Below are positions 1 to 10,081 of a stretch of 64,000 nt of DNA, piece by piece. This DNA is from Oopsacas minuta (Eukaryota; Porifera; Hexactinellida; Lyssacinosida; Leucopsacidae): assembly GCA_024704765.1 (NCBI GenBank), contig JAKMXF010000319.1:124001-188000 (forward strand), read 5' to 3'. Every line of letters begins with the position of its first letter. Position 1 is the first letter of the stretch. The translations under genes were made by a program, and so were the position numbers. Under the pieces are notes generated by a model. The model searched no databases and had not been told where the DNA came from. It was given only the letters and a program-made list of their open reading frames with translations.

Positions 1-3000
1 TTTCAGGCCATCATCGTCCTTGTCATGAGGCAGTGTTTGAGATCTCTCTTCTTTCTTTTTGAGAAGTTTCGGATAGTAAACGATTAACCCACACATAAGT
101 GACAGACCACCTGTAGATACAAGGACTGTAATACCTGCTGCACCACTTGCAGTATAGAATAGAAATACAGACGCTGTAATTAGCTCTTGGTTGTCTGGAG
201 GACCGGAAGTGGGAATGGGAGTGGGAGTGGGAGTTGGAGTTACAATAATCACGTTTTGGATAATAGAATCTGAATAAATGTAACGATATTCGGGAGAGGT
301 AAGTGGACAATTTGGATCACCTGAAAATAAACCAAAAGCAATAGAGTTATTAGGATTAAGATTCGGAATTGTTACCGAAGCAGTATCGAAGGTTATATTG
401 TCATCATCATTCATCACCACATAACATATATGGGTTACATTAATACTCAAAGGACAATCATTGTTTCTAAAGACTACTAACTGATAATTGTCACCGGTAA
501 AGTCAACTGTATAATCTCCGATAGGAGAGCATTGTTGACTCAATAAAGATTGATCAGTTGTGAAAATTCTATTCTCGATTAAGCCATCAATTTCAATACG
601 CACACTGTATGCAGTATTCTGTTCTAGTTCAGAAAAACCGGAATAACCAAATCCAGTGGGCTGAAACTCTAAAGTGTAAACTGCTATCTCACTGCCTGGT
701 TCGAATAAACGGATTATACCATTGAAAAACTGGCCATCAGGAAGAATGCGGTAGCCAAATGAAACTGAATTGGTCGTAGTATTGAGTTCATTGATGCTAA
801 TACTATAGGTAATGGGCTGGTAAAAGCTAGCAGTACAGCCGTAGTATGCTAATAAATCAGGATTACCTGTTGGATATACAGATACAGTGCAAATACTCCC
901 CATGTCAAGAGTAACATCATAGACTAAAGTATCACTATCGGTGTGTACTTGATTCATGAGGGAACACGTTGAATTGACAGTCATGCAATTAGCGACATCA
1001 AGGCTACACAATGAAATATTACTAATAGAATATTCAAATTTCAAATCACCTCCAGTAGTAAATATACAGGTGTTAACAAGTGACCAATCATCCTCAGTTG
1101 TGACGGAACGTGATGCATCGAATGAATCACCACACTCTGTAGTAGCTGTGTAATCAATTGTATACATTGTGGAAGGTGATAAACCGGTGAACTCGACTCT
1201 GCCGGTAAGGGTTGTTGCACCCAGCGTGAATGAATAGCCCGTAATGCCAAATTCAGTAAAATTATAACCATCATATAATACAATTTCTATGGTAGTAGCT
1301 GTGGCCGAGAATGAGAAGTTAAGGTGTTGAAATGTAGAAGTCCCATTATCACAACGATTGAACTGAACTATGTCACATGCACTAGAATTTAAAGCGATAC
1401 ATGTAGAGCTATAAGCTGTTGTCGTAAGCACACAGATATCCCAAGGAAATACGAAAGGAACAAAAGTTACCGGTGAAGTGAATACAGAGCAATACTGAAT
1501 AGCATTACAGGTTGCACATGCTGAGAGAGCAGTAGGAAAAGTAGTTGGAGGATCAAAGGTGAATGATATATCATTATGATTTGATGGACATATTGGACTA
1601 GACAGCACACCAATCTGAAAGAGCTGTATCTCTGTGTAGGCTACCAATGATATATCAGGTACAATCGCGTATGTATAATTCAGTTCTACGGTTATAATAT
1701 AGCCAGTCAACTCTTCTAGTCCAGAAATATCGATTTCACCATATGTCATATTCAACCTATTGAAAGTTATATTACCAGCAGTTATAGTAATTCCAGCGAT
1801 AGAAATGACAGAAATCACAGGCACCTCATTCGTAAGCATTACTTCACATTGAATAGAGACTGTCAAAGAATTTATTGTGGCTGTCATTAATGACAGTTGA
1901 CAGGTGTCATCAACTGAAAGGTCAGCTGGTACCACGCGAATAGAAGTCATATTATATTGAATACAATTCCTATTTGAATCCGACCAAATGCATTGAGGAT
2001 CGTTATAGCAAGAAACCGCTGTTTCATATGTGAAACAAAGCTCAAGGGATATCTTAAACAATTGATCATTAGAAATAGCAAATAGGTACTGGACACCCCC
2101 AACATCTTGTAGCTCAGCATTGAATAACGTACCATTCGTAACTTCAAACTCACCCACAATTGAAATATTCGTGTCTATTTTCATTTTTATAATGTAACCA
2201 TCAGATGTAGTCGCATAGAATAAAGTTATATTTTCTGTACCGTTGGCAGTCACAACCTGAGTTATATCTATGAGAATATCCTCAAAATGCTTACTCAATG
2301 CTAAAACAGCCTCATTGAACACTATATCCCTGTGTAGAACATTCACAATGGTTGCAGCGTATAGAGTTGTTGGTGTGCCGGATAGAATACGGGCTAAAGG
2401 GTCAGAACAATCCCAGGGAGGCTCTCCTACGATTGGAGTAAGATCATAGCCAGAAAAATAATCACTTGAAAAGCCTTTTTCAATGTTGTGATCTTGGGTA
2501 GTATTAACGCGATCGGATATGAATTTACAAACTGCTGACGATTGTATGTATTCTTCTGCAGTATTTTGACTTGTAAAAAACCCATAGATATTATCCGGAT
2601 CTAGTATGAAGATTTCCTTCAGTGCAATCGATACATAGTACGAATCCTGTGGATAACGGATACCCAATGCTTGCCTACAATCAATCGTAATTTTACTGAA
2701 TGTTCCAATGGCCATAGGAGTGGTAAACTGTCCGAGATCATTAGTGCATATACGTGCTAAACGTCCATGGAAACTATTAGCTAGGAAAGTATAATCTTCA
2801 CTTGGTGCAAGTTGTTCAAGAACCCTTTCCGTAAAAGGAATATATATAAAATCATATCGAACAGCCGAGGCGTATCGGAAAATTCTACCAGGAGTTGGAT
2901 TATTGAAAAAGAAGGTTTCTGTTTGTGAGGAACGCGCCGTTTCAAATGTTTCCACTATTAAAGGGATATTACTACTTGCGGTTGGTGTAGATCCGGGTAT

Positions 3001-3564
3001 AAAATCAGTAAAATTGAATAGTGCCAAACTGCTGTAAATACTCGAGAAATCATCATGCAGGGAATACAATACATTATTGTTTGGATTGAGAAAAATTGAA
3101 TTTTTAAGGAAGGTCAAAAGAGGGCTCAATTCTGAATTCTCAGGGCGAATATTTCCAGATAAATGAATCTCAAATTCATTGTCTGGTGTGGTCGATGCGC
3201 CTAGGAATAAACTGCAACCACCTGACCCACCATTCGAACCACAAGCTAATAGCGCATCACTGAAAGGGAATATATGGTCGATTACATTCGATACACAGAA
3301 TGCCTGGGATTGGATCCCACAACCTGACTCGGCGGTAGTGCGAGGAACACTTAGAGAGGATGTAGATGTCAAATCGGAGAATGTGACAGTTACTACAGTA
3401 GCATCTCCACCAAGGTAAATATCACTATTATTGATAGTGAATGAGTAGAGCGTAGTAACTGAGGAAGAAACAGTAGAAGGAACTTGCTGTGCAGGAATCA
3501 AGGGGCAAAAAAACGCAAAAATAAAAATTGCGAAAAGTGAGTATGAGATTCTCTCTAACATCAT
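1..3564 (-). CDS. Sema-PSI domain cell-surface receptor (plexin/semaphorin-like), 3' part cut by window edge
   Basis: One uninterrupted frame of 1188 codons runs from two adjacent ATGs (3564 and 3561) to the window edge with no stop, so the C-terminus is missing. A signal peptide (hydrophobic residues about 8-24, then PAQQ) is followed by a roughly 470-residue Sema-like propeller region. A cysteine-patterned PSI module sits at about residues 509-537 (CFTYE, then C-x5-C, CIW and C). Next come about 590 residues of Cys- and Asn-glycosite-rich ectodomain that I cannot assign. A Thr-Pro linker and a membrane span at about 1131-1164 lead into a basic tail. Sema plus PSI is the plexin/semaphorin/MET arrangement (family knowledge), which suggests a guidance or adhesion receptor at the plasma membrane. 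Whether a plexin-type RasGAP tail follows lies outside the window. The lack of introns over 3.5 kb is unusual for this family. Confidence 0.8.
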   Translation of the reverse strand, partial: MMLERISYSLFAIFIFAFFCPLIPAQQVPSTVSSSVTTLYSFTINNSDIYLGGDATVVTVTFSDLTSTSSLSVPRTTAESGCGIQSQAFCVSNVIDHIFPFSDALLACGSNGGSGGCSLFLGASTTPDNEFEIHLSGNIRPENSELSPLLTFLKNSIFLNPNNNVLYSLHDDFSSIYSSLALFNFTDFIPGSTPTASSNIPLIVETFETARSSQTETFFFNNPTPGRIFRYASAVRYDFIYIPFTERVLEQLAPSEDYTFLANSFHGRLARICTNDLGQFTTPMAIGTFSKITIDCRQALGIRYPQDSYYVSIALKEIFILDPDNIYGFFTSQNTAEEYIQSSAVCKFISDRVNTTQDHNIEKGFSSDYFSGYDLTPIVGEPPWDCSDPLARILSGTPTTLYAATIVNVLHRDIVFNEAVLALSKHFEDILIDITQVVTANGTENITLFYATTSDGYIIKMKIDTNISIVGEFEVTNGTLFNAELQDVGGVQYLFAISNDQLFKISLELCFTYETAVSCYNDPQCIWSDSNRNCIQYNMTSIRVVPADLSVDDTCQLSLMTATINSLTVSIQCEVMLTNEVPVISVISIAGITITAGNITFNRLNMTYGEIDISGLEELTGYIITVELNYTYAIVPDISLVAYTEIQLFQIGVLSSPICPSNHNDISFTFDPPTTFPTALSACATCNAIQYCSVFTSPVTFVPFVFPWDICVLTTTAYSSTCIALNSSACDIVQFNRCDNGTSTFQHLNFSFSATATTIEIVLYDGYNFTEFGITGYSFTLGATTLTGRVEFTGLSPSTMYTIDYTATTECGDSFDASRSVTTEDDWSLVNTCIFTTGGDLKFEYSISNISLCSLDVANCMTVNSTCSLMNQVHTDSDTLVYDVTLDMGSICTVSVYPTGNPDLLAYYGCTASFYQPITYSISINELNTTTNSVSFGYRILPDGQFFNGIIRLFEPGSEIAVYTLEFQPTGFGYSGFSELEQNTAYSVRIEIDGLIENRIFTTDQSLLSQQCSPIGDYTVDFTGDNYQLVVFRNNDCPLSINVTHICYVVMNDDDNITFDTASVTIPNLNPNNSIAFGLFSGDPNCPLTSPEYRYIYSDSIIQNVIIVTPTPTPTPIPTSGPPDNQELITASVFLFYTASGAAGITVLVSTGGLSLMCGLIVYYPKLLKKKEERSQTLPHDKDDDGLK

Positions 3565-3630
3565 ACGCTAATATAAAAATAGATAGATAGTATAGTAACG
3601 AGTATGTGAGCTTGGAATGAGCAAGCAGAG

Positions 3631-3736
3631 GCGGTCACAGGATTAGCCTACCCGGGGCAAACTTGAGGCAAAATTATAGCGAGGCCATGTTTTCAGATCC
3701 GAGGCAAATGCCCCCGTTGGCCACCCCTAGGACCGC
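3631..3736. repeat. Degenerate inverted-repeat element with GCGGTC-type ends
   Basis: The ends read GCGGTCACAGGATTAGCC and, on the other strand, GCGGTCCTAGGGGTGGCC. The interior has GGGGCAAA/GGCAAATGCCCC motifs. A related but longer copy lies at 62923-63089. No clear target-site duplication is visible, so the class is unknown. Confidence 0.5.
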
Positions 3737-3861
3737 AACTGTAAACATTATAAATACAGAAAACTCGTATAATTCGGTCATATCGGAACCAGGCAATTTG
3801 GGAACGATTAATACAGCATTTCGTTCCCTAAAATACTAATCTTACGACTAATGCTTTAGGT

Positions 3862-3949
3862 CAGTGTTTCTCAACCGGTGTGCTTCAGAGAGTAGTAGAG
3901 TGTGACACTAAAATGTGTTCCGCAGATGGAAAAAGGTTGAGAAACAATG
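3862..3949. mobile_element. 88-bp hAT-like MITE
   Basis: Terminal inverted repeats CAGTGTTTCTCAACC and CATTGTTTCTCAACC (14 of 15 identical) bound an 88-bp element. It is flanked by CTTTAGGT (3854-3861) and CTCTAGGT (3950-3957), a 7/8 match to an 8-bp target-site duplication. The CAGTG(G/T)TTCTCAACC terminus and 8-bp TSD are typical of hAT-type elements. It has no coding capacity. Confidence 0.85.
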
Positions 3950-4129
3950 CTCTAGGTATAGGTAAGAATTGGAACAACAATAGCGAATGAAAACAGCTAT
4001 ATAACTTAGTTAGTTGGGGTGGTAGAGCTTCTAATTTGGTTCATTCGATAACCTGACAACCTTCGAGCTATGGCCTCGAAAATAAACTTAATGGTGCGAA
4101 TTGTTGGCCTCCGTTTATGAAAAAATATA

Positions 4130-4280
4130 GTAGTCAATGCCGGTTATAAGAACTTCGTAGGGAACTGGACATAATATTCATATATCCGGTAAAAATTCAA
4201 TGGAATAAGATACAAAATATTCGGTAAATCGAGTTATGGTTCTTATAACCGGTGTTCTTATATCCGGCATCTACTGTATC
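4130..4280. repeat. Repeat with GCCGGTTATAAGAAC motifs
   Basis: The left side carries ATGCCGGTTATAAGAAC and the right side the inverse, GTTCTTATATCCGGCATC, followed by TACTGTA. Related sequence recurs at 36024-36400 and weakly at 52553-52640. CAGTAGATGCCGG ends suggest a non-autonomous TA-inserting DNA transposon. The boundaries are approximate. Confidence 0.5.
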
Positions 4281-4289
4281 ATATATGTA

Positions 4290-4458
4290 CAGTGAAACAT
4301 CCACAAACGGGAGGAAACGGGGAACTTCTCGAAACGGAGTGAAAATAATTAGAACAAATTCATAGTTCCATGCAAATAAACCTCATAACGGAAAATTTGG
4401 AAGAAACTAGGAAGCAATTTTCAGCGTCCCTAGCACTCAGTTTGTGGAGATTACACTG
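4290..4458. mobile_element. 169-bp TA-flanked MITE (pogo/Tc1-mariner type)
   Basis: Imperfect inverted termini beginning CAGTG (17 of 21 positions agree, each with CTCCACAAAC-like sequence) are flanked by TA at 4288-4289 and 4459-4460. Internal direct repeats of an ACCTCxxxAAACGGGGAA type resemble a truncated second copy at about 7859-8010. It is non-coding. Confidence 0.75.
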
Positions 4459-4687
4459 TAAAATCTTTTAGTCATGAAATATATCCACAAACACCCGAAT
4501 TAGTAGTAATCATTAAAATAACACAGTAATATCCCTATATACAAACTCCAACCAGTAACAACAATATACAAATAAAATACCACAATCTGTAAAAAGTACT
4601 CAACTACCATAATGTATGTAGAAGCACATGTTAGAAATATGTACGTACATGAAAATCACATTGTAATATTAAATTCCCATTAAATGT

Positions 4688-7600
4688 TTAAATCATCATA
4701 GATTCTTCTCTCAGTGTTTGTTTGACAGCGAAGTCAGGTGCATTATCTTGTGGAATGGTGACGTCAGAATCCTGTGGAATGACGGGGACAGTTTCTTGTG
4801 GAATGTTGAGGTCAATTTCTTGTGAAGGGGTGACGTCAGAATCTTGTGGAAGGTTGACGTCATCATCTGGTTGGATGGTAACGTCATTATCCTGCGAAAG
4901 GGTGATGTCATTTTCTTGGGTAAGTGTGACGTCATTATCCTGCGAAAGGGTGATGTCATTTTCTTGGGTAAGTGTGACGTCATTATTTTGCGAAATGGTG
5001 ACATCAATATCTGGCGAAGGGATATCGTCATATTGTGAAAGTGTGACGTCATTTTTTTGCGATGTAATCAGCTCATTTTCTGTTGAATCTAGAATAGTAT
5101 CAATTGATTCATCATTTCCGGTTTGAGAAATAATTTTCTCCTTTTTAACATCATCAATAGAAGCATACTCCGGTATAGTATCCTTTTGATGTGATACTTT
5201 AACATAACCTTTATGTTCACGTAATTTGGAAAGATCTTGCGATACCTTTGGGCTAATTTCTGTGTTGTCCAATTTTGGTATTTCGCACTCGACGTTCGGA
5301 TCAACATCTATTTTAGATTTGGGTTCTGTATCAGAATTACAATGGAAGGTATCTGTCAACTCATCAGGGTCTTCATAAGTGGGTGTGAGAGGTCCCATCA
5401 CAGATTTCGGTTCTTCATACGGACATGGTTCATTTAAAACTTCTGTTACAGATGAGTATGTGTGATCACCGATGTCTTCAATAAAGCTAGCTGCGTTCAC
5501 TTCCATGCTATTTGGCTCGTACCCGAGGATTGGTTTCATCTCAGCTACGTCAGGGGCTTCCGATTTTACAGGCGGCGGTTTCTTGGCTTTACGGTCACGC
5601 ACCTCAGCTGCAGAGGCGTACGATTGTGTCTCATCATCGGAGTCGTTCGGTGGTTCTGGGGGCGCTAGCCCGAGTACAAGTGACATATTCTGAGTGACGA
5701 TATCCTCTTCTTTCTTGAAATCAGATAATATAGATTTTAGTGATAGAAACTGAGATGCGGGCTGTGCAGTTTCAGCTTGTTCAATTTCTGGAAGAGGTGA
5801 TATATTCTCCTCAGTCGACGTCGTGAGCCCAATCAAGCGTTTCTCTTCTTCCTTACGAGAGCGTTGTTCAGCTTTTCGCTTCTTTATCACCTCAGCCTTG
5901 ACGTATTGATGCGAAATCTTTACTTTAGGTTCAGTTGGTAACTGTGGGAGTGCGCGTGGAGAAATTTCTGTATCAGATAGCGGATTTGAAATCTGTTCAC
6001 CTTTCGTTTTGATCGGTTTTAGTTCTGTTTTGCACTTGACGTCATCAATACTAGAATACGGTTCGTCAATCTCCATAGGAGAATGTGTCCTATCCTCTGT
6101 ATGCGAGTAATCAATCGCGACAATATCATCATCAGGTGGTTCCACTGGGGGTTTACATGGTTTCTTCTTTTTAGGGTCAAAGGTCAGTTCAGAGTACGGA
6201 TCTTCAGTACTGGACACGCTGCTTTTAGAAAGGACTGGTGGTGATTTTGTAGGGATACAGGAGTAACCTGTGTCGCTATCTGTATCGTCGGAACCCTGGT
6301 TTGTAGGCAGGGGAGGCAAAGCCCCGCGGGCAACTTTCGCGGAATGTTCACCTGATGTTTCAAGGAATGGGCCTGGTGATACTGCTAATGCTATATCAGA
6401 ATTTCCTTTCTTAGGACGCATTTTATTGAATGGCGTGAATGACTTTGTTTTTTTACGAAGAGGTTCATTTGGTTCAGCTAGCTCTTGCGGGAGATTTTCA
6501 GCACTTTTTTCTTGGAAAGAATTCCTGTTCTTTTTGCGGACTTTTTTCTCCTGTGATGAAAGAGCTTTCTCTTTCGATGGTCTAATCGGTTCTGGGAGGC
6601 GTGGCGCGGGGAGTGAGGGTGGATTAGGGGATTTTTTCATTCTATCCTGGTCGACAGACGCGTACGCACTCTCATCGTCCGTGTCGTCATCAGTTTTGGA
6701 CGGAGGTGATGACAATTTATCGCCATGTTTCTGCTGAACAAAATCGTCCTGAATACTCTCGTATACTTCTTCTGTATTATTGGGAAGAGGTTTAGAGATG
6801 GTGGGTCTTTTCCCAGAGGGGAGGGAAGATAGCCGGACGTTACGTGCGGGCAGTTGAGGAGGGTCTTGTAGAATAGGATCGGTACGACGGTGTTCTTCAG
6901 AGACTGATAATTTTAGGGGTGATTTACTGGGAGAGATTTGATTAGCAGATTCTGAGCTTTTGAGTAACTTAACCTATATGAAAGGAAAGATACTTTGAAT
7001 AGCAGCTTTTCCCAACCCGGGTCATCAGTGGTTCAAGCACGACAGCAAGGGATCCACATGTTTATCGGAACTCAAGGGACTGTGATACGTAATTACTTCG
7101 TTATTTGCGGAGTTCGATATGACCGGTGAATACAGTCAACTCCAGTTAAATCGAACACTGATATATCAAAGTCTGAAATTACACTAATATTGGTCCCAAA
7201 CAGCTAAAGGAGTACAACTTACCTCATCATATTCAGGAACAGGAGAACTATCTCTAGAAACACTACCTCCTTTCCTTCTCTCAGAATCATTCAGTTCAAA
7301 AGCTGAATGAATATTCTCTAACACTGTCACACTGTCTATGGATTTATTACTCTTATTATGTGTAGCAAGAGGGGACTGGGTCATGGTTTTGGGTACAGGC
7401 GGACAGAGGATGTTCTCATGGGACACAGATGGTTGTGGCCCTGATTCGTGATGGAAGGAAGACTGCGGGGTATGTGATAGTAGCAAATTCATCAAAGATG
7501 GGTTCCTACTATCTACTGGGTGTATTGGCGCTTCGAGCTCATTCTGTGTTGATTCATCCATTATAATTGCAACGTGTTTATCAACACTGTTTGGAAATTG

Positions 7601-7789
7601 TGTCTTATTCTGTCCGTCTTCGATTTTGTTTATCGTAGCTGTTGAGCTGTTTATGAGCGTAACAGGGAGATTTGATTCGTGACGTATGCATTTGATTAGT
7701 ATGAGAGTTAGGATTAGAATCGGGATCAGGAACAGCGAGATCATAAGGGAAATTTCCTGTGGATCAGACTGCATTAGGAGAGGAGCCAT
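4688..7789 (-). CDS. Single-pass membrane protein with many tyrosine motifs; candidate transmembrane signalling adaptor
   Basis: Two exons, 7789-7223 and 6973-4688, join in phase 0. The donor is GAG|GTAAGT and the acceptor is ATAG|GTTAAG, with a 249-bp intron. The product is 950 aa. An in-frame TGA lies directly before the ATG. After a short N-terminus, residues about 13-33 form one hydrophobic span followed by a basic stop-transfer (KCIRHE). The remaining roughly 910 residues are low-complexity, acidic and proline-rich. They carry at least eight Y-x-x-hydrophobic sites, for example YESI (Y260), YASV (Y293), YSEL, YSSI, YASI, YSSV and YVKV, many next to acidic residues, plus proline runs that could bind SH3 domains. 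This is the layout of transmembrane adaptors such as PAG or LAX, but I see no sequence homology, so the role is inferred. The C-terminus has near-identical repeats. Confidence 0.75.
4870..5050 (-). repeat. In-frame tandem repeats in the tail of the tyrosine-motif protein
   Basis: Two identical consecutive 48-bp units (about 4883-4978) sit in a run of diverged 24-bp half-units, each with a (A)TGACGTCA-like core. They encode D-[IV]-T-L-[ST]-Q-[DE]-N-D repeats. The length is a multiple of three, so expansion keeps the frame. Confidence 0.8.
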
Positions 7790-7858
7790 TCATCCAGCTG
7801 CTGGAGAAATATTTGATAAAGAATATGCAAGGAATTCCTGTTATAATATGATATACAC

Positions 7859-8010
7859 TACCGTGAAACCTCCACAAATGGGGCCTGTATGGAAAATGGG
7901 AACTTTTGAACTCGGAGTGAAATTAAATAAGAGAATTCCTAGCCGCATACAACTGAACCTCTACAAACGGGGAATTTGGCAGAAATGGGGAAACATGGTT
8001 GCAAAAATTC
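7859..8010. repeat. Truncated copy of the 4290-4458 MITE family
   Basis: It begins CCGTGAAACCTCCACAAA and follows the interior of the 4290-4458 element (CGGAGTGAAA, then AACCTCTACAAACGGGGAA). The right terminus is lost. Confidence 0.55.
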
Positions 8011-8686
8011 GAATTAATCTTGTAAAATTGAGCAAAGGTTAATGACGTCACATGCTCAACAAACGAAGCAAATAGTGTTAACTAGCCCCAGTTAAACGTT
8101 ACACTGGATAACACATTTTAACGATTGGATACAACGAACTTCTGTGGATAATCACGTTCCTTATAAGTTACAAGCAGTTATTTTTACTCATGCTATAACA
8201 AAGTGAAGCCGAGATCCCAACAATTATTATAGGAAATAAAATATGAAAGAAATCAAATCCCCCAAACTCCCGAAGTCAGCCTATCGAGCTATTGATGGGC
8301 AGTTCAAACGATTCGAAATGAAAACATCATGGAAATTAGACCAGGGACATCGTCTGCCACGGGTTAATTAATCTTGAAAAAAGCTTACTGCCAAATCCTA
8401 TAAACGCCCAATGCAATTTGATATATGTATTATGAAAGCATTCAACTTATACAATCAACCGTATAATGACAATATATATTCTATACAAAGTACGTAGCTA
8501 ACACACACACACAAAAGATACATAATATGAATGTTTCCCTTCAAATACATTGTTCATAATATACTGACCTGGAAGAGCAACTAAAATCTAAACTAATAAA
8601 CCTACTGACTGACATACAAATCACACTATCATCACACACCCATAAGCATAATTCATTGTATTTCACACAGGTGTCTGCAGTTGTTA
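8011..8686. other. Intergenic, no gene seen
   Basis: AT-rich sequence between the start of the tyrosine-motif gene and the 3' end of GDI, including a short (AC)n tract near 8500. The stretch just before 8687 is the likely GDI 3' UTR. Confidence 0.5.
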
Positions 8687-10027
8687 TCACTGGTCAGCAC
8701 CTTGACTAGCAGATTCGTCCGGATCAACTATATTAGCATAGTTGATATCCTCACCAGTGATATTTTTGTGCAGATTGGTTATGTCTAAGCAGGTAGTTTC
8801 GAAATGCGAGGTCGCGTCGTAAGATGTGCTAACGAAGCATTGAGCGAGTTTATCAGCCGCGGTGTCTTTCGGGACGAAACAGTCGTGCACTTTAACGAAT
8901 TTGTGGAGAACGGGGCCTATAATCTTGAGTGCTGGGAGGATTTCATTTTCAGGATTAGCTGTCTCAACAGTTGTACTGATCATAGCGATGTAATATGTTT
9001 TAGAGGCGACATTATGTGCATAGCTAACCATGGATACATAAATATCACTCTTACGTCCGAGTTGATTCTGGGGGAAAATAATCTGACAGGATTTGGCGTC
9101 ATTGGTATTCGGAATTGTGTGGTTCATGATGCAGATCGCTCTGACTACTTGTCCAATCTTCTTCACTCTATCTAGGAAGTAGGATGGATCACCGAGCACC
9201 ATCTTAGCCCGTGCAATCTGTCCTTGAGATTTTACACCTGCGAATTTTCCATCCTCCATGATAATCTCATCAACTGGCTTATCGAGCATGTACGTACCGC
9301 CGTATATCGCACTCAGACGTGCAAATCCCTGTGGAAGCTCTCCTAACCCATACAGAGGGTATAAATAAGGGGAATTGCCATAGCGAGCCATCGATTCACA
9401 GTACAATTTGATACGACTGACAGGTTCTATACAACTTTTTTTCAGATAATCATCGTTTAGATATAGCCCCATAGCATGACCGCAGAAATCTCTAGTGTTC
9501 TCGTCCAGCCCAAAATTTTTAAACACTTGCTCCATTGTTAATTCTGGAGTCATATTTGGATTTTTTGGGGCTTTCTCGTCGAACTCATTGATACCGGTCA
9601 ATAAATTCTTGAAACGCCGTTTCTCGAATATGCCCATTAGAGAAGTCGCTAGTGCCTCTTTTTCATTGGATGGAACCTTGAATATCTTGCTACCTTTGAA
9701 AACGTAGCTTCCTTCTACAGATTTGAACTCGAGGTATTTGGTGACGCCGGTTTTGATTAGGATTTTCACCAATTGTCCGCTCGCCATTAGAAATTTCGGG
9801 ATTAGGTCAACATTCCAATCTCTCGGGCGGCCGTCTGGCAGAGCTACAGGATCTTGACCAAACATTTTGAAGAGATCATCAAGAGGGGTAATAGATGCAC
9901 TCTCTCCACCGTAATATTTATTTCGATCCATATGCAGAACCTTTCGTCCTGAAACGGAGAGAATTCCGCTTAGAATGCATTCAGTAAGTCCAGTGCCTAA
10001 AACTATTACGTCATATGTCTCATCCAT
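8687..10027 (-). CDS. GDI: Rab GDP dissociation inhibitor
   Basis: One exon encodes 446 aa, the normal length for Rab GDI (about 447). GDI extracts prenylated, GDP-bound Rab GTPases from membranes and recycles them through the cytosol. The N-terminus [20 protein letters not shown] holds the dinucleotide-fold GxGxxxx motif. [11 protein letters not shown] and the [15 protein letters not shown] segment follow, as in sequence-conserved regions 1 and 2, and the C-terminal [13 protein letters not shown] stretch is also family-like. An in-frame ATG at 10081 would add 18 hydrophobic residues; I chose 10027 because family members start at MDE. Animal GDI genes usually contain introns, so the intact intronless form is notable: a retrocopy that replaced the parent, or general intron loss here. 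Confidence 0.95.
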   Translation of the reverse strand: MDETYDVIVLGTGLTECILSGILSVSGRKVLHMDRNKYYGGESASITPLDDLFKMFGQDPVALPDGRPRDWNVDLIPKFLMASGQLVKILIKTGVTKYLEFKSVEGSYVFKGSKIFKVPSNEKEALATSLMGIFEKRRFKNLLTGINEFDEKAPKNPNMTPELTMEQVFKNFGLDENTRDFCGHAMGLYLNDDYLKKSCIEPVSRIKLYCESMARYGNSPYLYPLYGLGELPQGFARLSAIYGGTYMLDKPVDEIIMEDGKFAGVKSQGQIARAKMVLGDPSYFLDRVKKIGQVVRAICIMNHTIPNTNDAKSCQIIFPQNQLGRKSDIYVSMVSYAHNVASKTYYIAMISTTVETANPENEILPALKIIGPVLHKFVKVHDCFVPKDTAADKLAQCFVSTSYDATSHFETTCLDITNLHKNITGEDINYANIVDPDESASQGADQ

Positions 10028-10081
10028 TTTGGGAGCTAAAATTATGATAAGTGAATAGATTTGGTAAGTGCGTGGTAACAT

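Noticed and set aside
4860-5060. Array of TGACGTCA-like sites as a CRE enhancer cluster
   Set aside because: The spacing follows the codon repeat (24/48 bp) of a coding region, so the motif is more simply explained by the repeated D-V-T peptide.
4722-5126. Plus-strand open frames opposite the tail of the tyrosine-motif protein
   Set aside because: Shadow of the in-frame repeats on the coding strand. No independent features.
10028-10081. 18-residue N-terminal extension of Rab GDI from the upstream ATG
   Set aside because: The family begins at [13 protein letters not shown]; the added hydrophobic residues would be odd for a cytosolic protein.
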